Assembly (NCBI GenBank): GCA_964454355.1
Contig: CAYVTA010000008.1
Span: 1 to 40,240, forward strand
DNA length: 40,240 nucleotides
Source: UBA1081 sp964454355
GTDB lineage: Bacteria; Bacillota; Clostridia; Oscillospirales; Acutalibacteraceae
Direction: 5' to 3'
In this document: positions 8,023 through 14,683 of the stretch, piece after piece
How the letters are laid out: every line of letters begins with the position of its first letter
Position numbering within the stretch: the stretch's first letter is position 1
Position numbers and translations under genes: made by a program
Notes under the pieces: generated by a model
Seen by the model: only the letters and a program-made list of their open reading frames with translations
Told to the model about the DNA's origin: nothing
Databases searched by the model: none

Positions 8023-9404
8023 TTTGAGTTATCAAGGTCTTTTGCAACCTGTATCATAATTGCACATTCCATTCTTTTTCTGAACAACTCACAGCCGTGT
8101 TCATAAATGCCTCTGATAGAGCCTGTAGCATGATATGCATTAGCGGCACAACCGCCTGAACAATAAAGTTTAGCCCAGCAGTCCTTGCACTCTTCTCTTG
8201 CGTAAACATTACAGCTTCTGAACTCTTCACGGACTTCATTTTTTGTAACACCATCAAAAACATTTCCAAGCTTGAATTGTTCTTCGCCTACAAACTGATG
8301 GCAAGGATAAAGGTCTCCCCAAGGAGTAACAGCCATATATTCAGTACCGGAACCGCAACCTGAAATACGCTTATAAATGCATGGACCGCCTTTAAGGTCG
8401 ATCATATAATGATAGAATGTATAGCCTTTCCCCTCTCTGTCACGTTTAAGCATATCCTCAGCCAGTTTTTCGTATTCTTTAAGTACTACAGCCAAATCAT
8501 CTTCTGTAAGTGCTGCAGCATCATCTGCGGCACAGACAACCGGTTCCATACTCAACTGATCAAAGCCCAAATCAAGCATTACGTTGATATCATTTGTAAA
8601 ATCAGGATTAGCATGAGTAAAAGTGCCTCTCATATAGTAAGCTCTGCCGCCTCTTGCACTTACAAGCTTCTGAAATTTGGGGACTATATTTTCCCAGCTT
8701 CCTTTTCCGTTATAATCAACACGGACAGCATCGTGAATCTCTTTTCTGCCGTCGAGACTAAGAACAACATTATGCATCTCACGGTTAGCAAATTCAATAA
8801 CATCATCATCTATAAGTACGCCGTTTGTAGTCAGTGTAAAACGAAATTTTTTATGCACCTTATCCTCAATTGAGCGAGCATACATAACGAGGTCTTTTAC
8901 TGTCTGCCAGTTCATAAGAGGTTCACCGCCAAAGAAGTCAACCTCAAGATTTGTTCTGTTTCCTGAATTTTCAACCAGGAAATCAAGTGCTCTCTTGCCT
9001 ACATCAAAGGACATTAGTGCTCTGTCGCCATGATATTTACCCTGACTTGCAAAACAGTAGCCGCAGTTAAGATTGCAGGTATGTGCGACATGAAGACACA
9101 GAGCCTTTATTATATTGCCGCTTTTTTCCTTAAACTTATCTGCATCAGGAGCAAAAGTATCCGGAGTAAAAAGCTTACCTGATTTTTCAAGCGATGCCAC
9201 ATCTGAGATGCAATCAATGACATCCTGTTCGGTAACGTCTTCTCTGTCACCATACTTTCTGAGTATATCTTTTACAATATCATCATGGCTTTTTTCTTTA
9301 TACATAGCGATAATATCATATGCAACCTCATCTACGGCATGAACGGAGCCGGAACAGGTATCAAGAACGATATTGTATCCGCCGAGTTTATATTGGTGTA
9401 ACAT
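8019..9404 (-). CDS. scfB: SCIFF-peptide radical SAM maturase (thioether-forming)
   Basis: 461 residues. The N-terminus (~1-90) is a precursor-recognition-like domain. The radical SAM CxxxCxxC is C110/C114/C117 in HTCNLNCGYCFA, followed by FFGGEPLMNW. The C-terminal SPASM region is Cys-rich (GCGSGTEY, YPCHQF, CKDCWAKLYCSGGCAAN, HGCELF) and would hold two auxiliary 4Fe-4S clusters. Members of this family join Cys to Thr by thioether bonds in the SCIFF peptide, using S-adenosylmethionine. The substrate gene scfA is the next gene upstream, 58 nt away with a hairpin terminator between, so scfB is probably expressed by partial read-through. Length and order match the known Clostridia scfA-scfB pair. 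Confidence 0.96.
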   Translation of the reverse strand: MLHQYKLGGYNIVLDTCSGSVHAVDEVAYDIIAMYKEKSHDDIVKDILRKYGDREDVTEQDVIDCISDVASLEKSGKLFTPDTFAPDADKFKEKSGNIIKALCLHVAHTCNLNCGYCFASQGKYHGDRALMSFDVGKRALDFLVENSGNRTNLEVDFFGGEPLMNWQTVKDLVMYARSIEDKVHKKFRFTLTTNGVLIDDDVIEFANREMHNVVLSLDGRKEIHDAVRVDYNGKGSWENIVPKFQKLVSARGGRAYYMRGTFTHANPDFTNDINVMLDLGFDQLSMEPVVCAADDAAALTEDDLAVVLKEYEKLAEDMLKRDREGKGYTFYHYMIDLKGGPCIYKRISGCGSGTEYMAVTPWGDLYPCHQFVGEEQFKLGNVFDGVTKNEVREEFRSCNVYAREECKDCWAKLYCSGGCAANAYHATGSIRGIYEHGCELFRKRMECAIMIQVAKDLDNSK

Positions 9405-9421
9405 AATTAAATCTCCAAACA

Positions 9422-9449
9422 GAAAAAAATGCCGCCAAAACAGCGGCAG
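9422..9449 (-). terminator. Attenuating terminator between scfA and scfB
   Basis: On the minus strand TGCCGC and GCGGCA pair around TGTTTTG, followed by seven T. It would let the small peptide mRNA be made in excess over the maturase mRNA. Confidence 0.75.
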
Positions 9450-9462
9450 TTATTTCACATTA

Positions 9463-9612
9463 TTAATCGTTGCTCTTGCTTTCACACTGCTGATTTGCAA
9501 TGCCGCAGCTTGTCTTACAAGCAGACTGACATGATGTCTGGCATTCACCGCAGCCGCCGTTTTTTGCACTATCGCAAAGATTGCGTGTATCAAGAGTTTT
9601 GATTCTTTCCAT
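9463..9612 (-). CDS. scfA: SCIFF ribosomal peptide precursor (six cysteines in forty-five)
   Basis: A 49-residue peptide starting MERIKTLDTRNLCDSAKN, with a core GECQTSCQSACKTSC followed by GIANQQCES. This matches the SCIFF family closely. The six standard cysteines are C21, C24, C28, C32, C36 and C43; an extra one occurs at C13 in the leader part. GGAGAT lies about 10 nt before the ATG at 9612. A different-frame ATG 7 nt upstream gives a longer but meaningless reading frame. It has its own near-consensus promoter and is followed by a hairpin terminator and then scfB, which should form its Cys-Thr thioether link. The biological role of mature SCIFF is not established. Confidence 0.96.
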   Translation of the reverse strand: MERIKTLDTRNLCDSAKNGGCGECQTSCQSACKTSCGIANQQCESKSND

Positions 9613-9648
9613 AATTCATATCTCCAATTCAAAAAAATTTACAGATAA

Positions 9649-9677
9649 AGTATAACACAGGCACAGAAACTTGTCAA
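9649..9677 (-). promoter_or_regulatory. Strong sigma-A promoter for scfA
   Basis: On the minus strand TTGACA (9672-9677), a 17-nt spacer and TATACT (9649-9654). The -35 box overlaps the stop codon of the upstream MATE gene, so the peptide gene has independent, strong transcription. Confidence 0.85.
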
Positions 9678-11044
9678 GACAATTCACTGCTGATAATCTG
9701 TTTTTCTTGCAAAATCTTGGGGAATTTCACTGCAAATATTACAGTGCAGGTAATTGCAGCAACTGCATCAGCAACAGCTTCTGCGGCATAAACACCTGTA
9801 ACACCGGCAAATTTTGAAAAAATAAACACAAGAGGTATAAGAAGAATGACTTTTCTCAAAAGAGCCACAAACAAAGAAATTTTAGACTGTCCTAACGATA
9901 CAAACATATTCTGACAGCATCGCTGCAAGCCAAATATGGTCATACCGGAAATAAATACAGGCATATATTCACCTACGACATTTATCAATTGCCGGTCATC
10001 GGTAAAAAGTGAAGCTGTAAATTCAGGAAAAATTATCATCAGCAAAAGAAGAATAAAATTAAAAGAGAACATTACAGTCATTGCAATTTTAAAACATTCT
10101 TTAATTCTTTTTGTATTACCCGTTCCGTAATTGTAGCTTATTATAGGTACAAAGCCCTGAGAAAATCCCGAAAGAGGTACGCCTACAAATTGCACAGCAC
10201 TTTGCATAACAGTCAATGCACTGACATAGATATCACCAAAATCCTTAAGTGTTCCGTTAAACGCAAAACCGATAAGACTCTCTGTGCTTGCCATAATAAA
10301 CGGAGCTATTCCCAAAGAAAAAATATTTTTTATTATTTTTCCGTCAGGACGTATATATTTCATTTCAATACGAAGAGAAGCTTTCTTTGAAAACAGAAAG
10401 CCTATTACAAAAATTCCGCTGAAAAACTGAGAAATAACGGTAGCCAGTGCTGCTCCTTTAACCCCCATATCAAAAACATAGATAAATAAAGGATCAAGAG
10501 CAATATTTGCCACAGCTCCGATAAGAACACTCCACATTGCAGTTTTAGAGCGTCCTTGAGCATTAATGAAAGTACTCAGCCCCGTTGCAAACATAACAAA
10601 AACTGTTCCCATAAGATAAATACTTAAATAATCAACCGCATACGGCAAAGTCGCTTCCGAAGCACCGGTTGCAAGAAGGATGGGCTCCGTAAATATGCAA
10701 ATAGGAACAGATGTTAATACTGCAAAAACAATAAGAAGCAGAAATCCGTTACCAAGTATCCTGCCTGCACGTTCTCTGTTCCCCTCCCCCAATGCCATTG
10801 CTGCAAGAGGAGCACCACCTCCTCCTACAATCTGTGCAAAGGCAGAAATAAGAATGGTTATTGAACCTGTTATGCCGATACCGGCAAGGGCTTCAGTTCC
10901 TGTTTCAGGTATATGACCTATGTAAATTCTGTCAACTATGCTATACAGAAGATTTACAAGCTGTGCCGCTATACAAGGAAGCGACATTGAAAATATTAGA
11001 GGAAGCATTTTTTGAGTACCGAGACGCTGTTCATAATCTGTCAT
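9674..11044 (-). CDS. MATE-family multidrug/solute efflux transporter
   Basis: 456 residues with about 12 membrane segments in two related halves, the standard MATE architecture. Typical segments are LPCIAAQLVNLLYSIVDRIYIGH near the N-terminus, GGGGAPLAAMALGEGN and the second-half GFSQGFVPIISYNYGTGN. It exports an unknown solute using a Na+ or H+ gradient. I start it at the ATG at 11044, because GGGGTGA sits 6-7 nt before it; a GTG three codons upstream overlaps that RBS. It follows the radical SAM/SPASM gene by under 30 nt, so these two form a transcription unit. Its stop codon overlaps the scfA promoter. Confidence 0.92.
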   Translation of the reverse strand: MTDYEQRLGTQKMLPLIFSMSLPCIAAQLVNLLYSIVDRIYIGHIPETGTEALAGIGITGSITILISAFAQIVGGGGAPLAAMALGEGNRERAGRILGNGFLLLIVFAVLTSVPICIFTEPILLATGASEATLPYAVDYLSIYLMGTVFVMFATGLSTFINAQGRSKTAMWSVLIGAVANIALDPLFIYVFDMGVKGAALATVISQFFSGIFVIGFLFSKKASLRIEMKYIRPDGKIIKNIFSLGIAPFIMASTESLIGFAFNGTLKDFGDIYVSALTVMQSAVQFVGVPLSGFSQGFVPIISYNYGTGNTKRIKECFKIAMTVMFSFNFILLLLMIIFPEFTASLFTDDRQLINVVGEYMPVFISGMTIFGLQRCCQNMFVSLGQSKISLFVALLRKVILLIPLVFIFSKFAGVTGVYAAEAVADAVAAITCTVIFAVKFPKILQEKQIISSELS

Positions 11045-11072
11045 AAAATTCACCCCATTCAGCGATATTCAG

Positions 11073-11900
11073 TTATACAAACCTCTGTGCATATGCACAT
11101 CTGCGACAAAGCTCCTCAGTAGCTTTACGGCCGTCAAAAGCTTGGACAATAGCCTTCACTCGTGGTGAAGAAAGAATAATGTCTGCATCATTTTCAAAAA
11201 TATTGCCCAGATTTATCACACCGTCACTGTCAAGACAGCAAGGCACAACAGTACCATCACAAAGTATGCCGAAATGGTCACGCAAACCGTGGCAAAAAAA
11301 TTCTTTTCCCTGCACCTGTGCATTTTTATCCGGCCATCCGAAACGTTCACCGTATTCAAGAAACATTTTATTGCGAATACGCAGGCCTTTTGTATTTTCT
11401 GTCCATTCACCGGTCAACCTTGAACTCAGATATTTAAGTACTACATCATTTTTACCGCCATCAAAGCCGTTATTCCACAATCTGAAAACAACAATAATAC
11501 CCGATTCGGATGCTTTTTGGGCAAAATCGACTAATTCCGACATATAATTCTCGTATTGAGCTGCATCGTCACCCTCAAAGCTGTGAAGAGAAATATTAAC
11601 CTTATGAAGCCCGGCAGCAATAATTTCATCGCCACGTTTTTTCAACAGAGTACCATTAGTGGTAAGCATTGATCTAAAACCAATATCCTTCGCCATTTTC
11701 AAAAAAACAGGCAAATCGGGATGAAGCAAAGGTTCTCCCATCAGGTGATAATAAATATACTTTGTATGGTCTTTAATTTTATCAAGAATAAGAGCAAATT
11801 CCTCTGTGCTCATCATCCTTAACTGCCTTGAATGACCGTGACAAAACGAACAATTCATATTACATATATTTGTAATTTCAACATAAACACGTGAATACAT
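11073..11900 (-). CDS. Radical SAM/SPASM-domain protein, substrate unknown
   Basis: 275 residues. The radical SAM motif is C13/C17/C20 in NICNMNCSFCHG, followed by YHLMGEPLLHPD (the GGEP-equivalent) and MLTTNGTLL. The C-terminal third has a SPASM-like cysteine set: FCHGLRDHFGILCDGTVVPCCLDSDG and ELCRRCAYAQRF, suggesting an auxiliary Fe-S cluster. Relatives include peptide-modifying enzymes, but no substrate peptide is seen immediately upstream. The ATG has GGAGC 6 nt before it. It precedes the MATE exporter and, after that, the SCIFF genes. A role in modifying the same or another peptide is only a guess; many family members of this size act on unrelated substrates. Confidence 0.85.
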   Translation of the reverse strand: MYSRVYVEITNICNMNCSFCHGHSRQLRMMSTEEFALILDKIKDHTKYIYYHLMGEPLLHPDLPVFLKMAKDIGFRSMLTTNGTLLKKRGDEIIAAGLHKVNISLHSFEGDDAAQYENYMSELVDFAQKASESGIIVVFRLWNNGFDGGKNDVVLKYLSSRLTGEWTENTKGLRIRNKMFLEYGERFGWPDKNAQVQGKEFFCHGLRDHFGILCDGTVVPCCLDSDGVINLGNIFENDADIILSSPRVKAIVQAFDGRKATEELCRRCAYAQRFV

Positions 11901-12044
11901 AACGGCTCCAAAAAAAGAAATTAATAATTAATCAAAAGCTGTATAAATTAAAAAATTAAAAAATCAATGATAATAAGAAAATATCTTACGATATACCAAC
12001 CCTCTGTCCCCAATCTTGGCGGATTAGTGTTTCTAGATATAAGC

Positions 12045-12069
12045 AAATTACTCACTTTGAGAGTAATTT
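12045..12069. repeat. Small inverted repeat in the gap upstream of the radical SAM gene
   Basis: AAATTACTC and GAGTAATTT form a perfect 9-bp inverted repeat around ACTTTGA. It has no T-run directly after it, so it is not a clear terminator. The rest of 11901-12156 is AT-rich with no gene visible. Confidence 0.45.
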
Positions 12070-12081
12070 CCTATATATTAA

Positions 12082-12115
12082 AAAAATACCGATTTCTTTG
12101 ACATTCGGTATTTTT
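12082..12115. terminator. Bidirectional terminator downstream of the MmcQ/YjbR gene
   Basis: AAAAATACCGA pairs with TCGGTATTTTT around a 12-nt loop. The A-run and T-run make it usable on both strands. It lies about 40 nt past the stop of the minus-strand gene. Confidence 0.7.
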
Positions 12116-12156
12116 GTGATTAATATGCAATTTGGATACAAGCAATAAACTAAAAT

Positions 12157-12528
12157 TTATTCATGTGTATTATCAAATAATTCACTTTGTTTCTTTTTAC
12201 TGAAACTGTTTAAAACTAATTTATATGATTTATCCAGCATATCTTTTAAAAGTTCATCAGGTACATTTCCATTTGGATTAACCGAATTCCAATGAACCTT
12301 ATTCATATAGAACCCCGGAATAATATCTTCATATTGCTGACGTAAAAACTCGCCTTCACTCGGCTCCAACTTTAATGTTATGTAACAGGGTTTATTGTTA
12401 TCATCAAGGCAAATTGCCGCAAACATCTTTCCACCTATTTGATAGCGTACCCAATTCCATTCAATTTTCAAATCTTTAGTGACATACTTTTTGTTCATTA
12501 AATAGTCGTTAATCCAATCATATCTCAT
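12157..12528 (-). CDS. MmcQ/YjbR family protein
   Basis: 123 residues, the usual size of this small family. It contains the typical pattern KKYVTKDLKIEWNWVRYQIGGKMFA at the start, CYITLKLEPSEGEFLRQQY in the middle, and the conserved MNKVHWNSV plus DELLKDMLDKSYKLV helix near the end. The fold is CyaY-like, and some members are described as DNA-binding, but the molecular role is not settled. GAGGTG lies 6 nt before the ATG. It is a single-gene unit with its own terminator. Confidence 0.85.
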   Translation of the reverse strand: MRYDWINDYLMNKKYVTKDLKIEWNWVRYQIGGKMFAAICLDDNNKPCYITLKLEPSEGEFLRQQYEDIIPGFYMNKVHWNSVNPNGNVPDELLKDMLDKSYKLVLNSFSKKKQSELFDNTHE

Positions 12529-12601
12529 ATGTACACCTCATAATATATATTCACTCAATCAATTACAGTATAGAGTAAACTTTTCAAGAAATCAATACAT
12601 T

Positions 12602-12745
12602 CCAAGCAACATTCCGGCAATATTTCTGAAACACTATCAAACGTATAAAAGCGGAAATCTGAATATATCAGAATTTGCAAGAGTGCGTGATATGAACAAA
12701 ACTACGGTTTATAAATATTTCAGACTTTTTGAAAAAAAGCCTTGA
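12602..12745 (+). pseudogene. Remnant of a serine recombinase C-terminus (helix-turn-helix tail)
   Basis: The plus-strand frame reads IPAIFLKHYQTYKSGNLNIS, then EFARVRDMNKTTVYKYFRLF and EKKP before a stop at 12743-12745. The pattern IPxxFxxxYxxYKxGxxxxxEFAR...xxTTVYKY is that of the C-terminal DNA-binding helix-turn-helix of small serine resolvases/invertases. There is no catalytic domain upstream, no start codon or RBS, and only junk reading before residue I. It is therefore a decayed fragment. Its last codons lie inside the terminator of the neighbouring tRNA gene. Short length limits certainty. Confidence 0.6.
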
Positions 12746-12767
12746 AAACACTTAGTTTTCAAGGCTT
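12732..12767 (-). terminator. Terminator of tRNA-Thr
   Basis: A 14-bp perfect stem (AAAGCCTTGAAAAC with GTTTTCAAGGCTTT, loop of 5) begins directly at the CCA end of the tRNA. A run of seven T follows on the minus strand. Confidence 0.9.
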
Positions 12768-12843
12768 TGGAGCTGCTAACCGGATTTGAACCGGTGACCT
12801 CATCCTTACCAAGGATGCACTCTACCTACTGAGCTATAGCAGC
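12768..12843 (-). tRNA. tRNA-Thr (anticodon GGT), CCA end encoded
   Basis: On the minus strand the acceptor stem GCTGCTA pairs with TAGCAGC. The D-arm TAGCTCAGTAGGTAGAG, anticodon stem CATCC/GGATG with loop TTGGTAA, and T-arm CCGGTTCAAATCCGG are all canonical. The anticodon is GGT, reading ACC/ACT threonine codons. Discriminator T is followed by an encoded CCA, total 76 nt. Confidence 0.97.
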
Positions 12844-12859
12844 ATTCACAACGAATAAT

Positions 12860-12888
12860 ATTATACACACAGACAAATCGTTTGTCAA
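12860..12888 (-). promoter_or_regulatory. Consensus promoter of tRNA-Thr
   Basis: On the minus strand TTGACA (12883-12888), a 17-nt spacer and TATAAT (12860-12865): a perfect sigma-A consensus about 10 nt before the predicted transcript start. Confidence 0.9.
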
Positions 12889-12910
12889 TAGCAAGTTTTA
12901 AAAAAAATCC

Positions 12911-12946
12911 AAAAAAACAATGTACAACCGCAAATGGTTGTACATT
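12911..12946 (-). terminator. Terminator of the alpha/beta hydrolase gene
   Basis: AATGTACAACC and GGTTGTACATT form an 11-bp stem around a 6-nt loop, with a seven-base T-run on the minus strand. It begins about 6 nt past the stop codon. Confidence 0.8.
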
Positions 12947-12951
12947 ATCTG

Positions 12952-13902
12952 TTAAAGATATTTTTCCACAAATCCGAAAACTGCAGGATAATATATCTCA
13001 GGATGAACCTCGTTTGATTCCGCATGATATGCATCAGGAATGGGAAGCTTCTGCTTATCAGCAGTACAAGCATTATAAACCTTATCAAGCATCCAGAATG
13101 GTACAAATTTATCATTTTCTCCGTGAATGAAGAGCGTTGGAGTTTTTGATTTTGCAACAGCCTTTATAGGAGCAGCCTTCTTAAAATCAAAGTTACCTCT
13201 GAGTTTTGACACAGTATTCGCAGCATACATAAACGGGAAGACAGGTGCTTTATATGTAGTCTTCATTTCATTGCCCATTTCTTCCCACCATGAGGTATAA
13301 CCGCAATCAGCAATTGCACATTTAACATTAGGCGAAAGATTTTCTTCTCCGGTAACAAGCATTGTTGTTGCACTACCCATTGAAACACCCAATATTACGA
13401 TTCTTGCATTTTTATCAAGATTGACGATATACTCCGTCCACTCCATAACATAATCCTTATCATGATAACCCATTGATGCGTATTTATTTTCATCCGAACC
13501 GAAGGAAACAAGATGTGGCATAAGAACATTGAAGCCCTCTTTATAAAAATGAAATGCTTGGTCAGCTATACCTCTGGGACAACTTGTATAACCGTGAACA
13601 ACGATTGCCCACTTGTCAGTGTATTCCTTCTGTATAAAAATATTAGCATACATTCTTTTGCCTTTTGAATTTACAAGAACAGTATCCTCGGGATGCATTG
13701 CAACGAACCATGCATCACCATCTGCCTGCTCTTCAGGTTTACCATAATATTTATAAAGGTCTTGAGTAACTTCACGGCAAATATTCTTTTGCTGAGTAAA
13801 CTTTTTGCCGAGAACGACCTCATAAACCGCCTCACCTACTGCAAGATACGAAGTGCCGGCTACGACTGCAAACTTAAGCAAGGAGCTGACTTTTTTATTC
13901 AT
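12952..13902 (-). CDS. Membrane-anchored alpha/beta hydrolase
   Basis: 316 residues from the ATG at 13902, which has GGGAGG 8 nt upstream; the longer frame would start inside an AT-rich untranslated region. A hydrophobic N-terminus (about residues 9-30) looks like a signal anchor. The hydrolase core shows HGYTS (oxyanion region, from H103), the nucleophile elbow GVSMGS with S174, Asp264 in HGENDKFVP and His293 in AYHAES, a complete triad. It belongs to the serine hydrolase group often labelled dienelactone hydrolase/peptidase-like. The substrate is unknown. It stands alone, with its own terminator, next to tRNA-Thr. Confidence 0.85.
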   Translation of the reverse strand: MNKKVSSLLKFAVVAGTSYLAVGEAVYEVVLGKKFTQQKNICREVTQDLYKYYGKPEEQADGDAWFVAMHPEDTVLVNSKGKRMYANIFIQKEYTDKWAIVVHGYTSCPRGIADQAFHFYKEGFNVLMPHLVSFGSDENKYASMGYHDKDYVMEWTEYIVNLDKNARIVILGVSMGSATTMLVTGEENLSPNVKCAIADCGYTSWWEEMGNEMKTTYKAPVFPFMYAANTVSKLRGNFDFKKAAPIKAVAKSKTPTLFIHGENDKFVPFWMLDKVYNACTADKQKLPIPDAYHAESNEVHPEIYYPAVFGFVEKYL

Positions 13903-13994
13903 AATAAAACCTCCCATACGATATATGAAAATTATACAGCAATAATATAAAAAAATCAAGAATAGAGTCATATTTTACAATGTTTATTTTTCAC

Positions 13995-14023
13995 TTGCAC
14001 TGCTGTGGTTAAAGTGATATAAT
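13995..14023 (+). promoter_or_regulatory. Promoter of the DivIVA-like/pcrA operon
   Basis: TTGCAC (13995-14000), 17-nt spacer and TATAAT (14018-14023), about 30 nt before the DivIVA-like start codon. Confidence 0.8.
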
Positions 14024-14056
14024 GTATTAAATTACAGGATGTGAAGGAGAATTAAT

Positions 14057-14671
14057 ATGTCTTCCGATTATATTTTCAGAAAAGCAACATTAGGCGGCTT
14101 TAACAGAGATGATGTTATGGCATACATAAACACTTTAAAGGCTGAAGAGTCTAAACTTATTGAAGAAAAAAATGCAATGCAAAAAGAAATCGATTCGCTC
14201 AAGGCAGAAAATCATCAGCTCAGTCAAAAAGCAGATGAGATTCAGCAGGAGTGCAACAATCAGCTTGAGGCAAACAAAGCTATGTTCAACGATGAAATCG
14301 AAAAGCTTCAGGCTGAATTTGAACAGAAACTGCAGACAGAATTAGAATCAAACCGTACTGCCGAAGAAAAGGTCGGTTCTGCAATGATCGATGTCAGAAG
14401 GTACGCTGATATGCTTCTTCAGGAGACCTGTCATAAAATTGATAAAATGTCTGCCGATGCTGATGTCGCAACAGCAAAAACCCTTTCCAGAGTACTTGAT
14501 ATTACTTCCGGCATTCAGGCGTTTTCAGACAAACTCAATGCGACACTTAATGACATTATTGCTGAAAACGAAGAAATTTGCAGAGAGCTTACCGGATTTA
14601 AAGGTTCATTAAGGCTCCCCTTTGAAACTGCATCCGGCAAACTGGAAACAGAAGTTTTAAATGAAATATAA
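14057..14671 (+). CDS. DivIVA-like coiled-coil protein
   Basis: 204 residues. The N-terminus FRKATLGGFNRDDVMAYINTL resembles the membrane-curvature-sensing N-terminal motif of DivIVA/GpsB proteins (F...GY/F...DVxxFL). It is followed by a long coiled coil (about 25-110: SKLIEEKNAMQKEIDSLKAE and onward) and a second helical region to the end. Such proteins mark poles or division sites and recruit division or wall-synthesis factors. It has a strong RBS (AAGGAG) and consensus promoter, and lies 12 nt ahead of pcrA, so the two are co-transcribed. The short DivIVA motif makes the family call moderate; a generic division-associated coiled-coil protein is the alternative. Confidence 0.7.
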   Translation: MSSDYIFRKATLGGFNRDDVMAYINTLKAEESKLIEEKNAMQKEIDSLKAENHQLSQKADEIQQECNNQLEANKAMFNDEIEKLQAEFEQKLQTELESNRTAEEKVGSAMIDVRRYADMLLQETCHKIDKMSADADVATAKTLSRVLDITSGIQAFSDKLNATLNDIIAENEEICRELTGFKGSLRLPFETASGKLETEVLNEI

Positions 14672-14683
14672 AAGGATTCTCAA

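Noticed and set aside
9450..9632. 60-codon frame overlapping the SCIFF gene
   Set aside because: It is a shifted frame of the same DNA. The 49-codon frame gives a textbook SCIFF peptide with correct RBS and Cys pattern.
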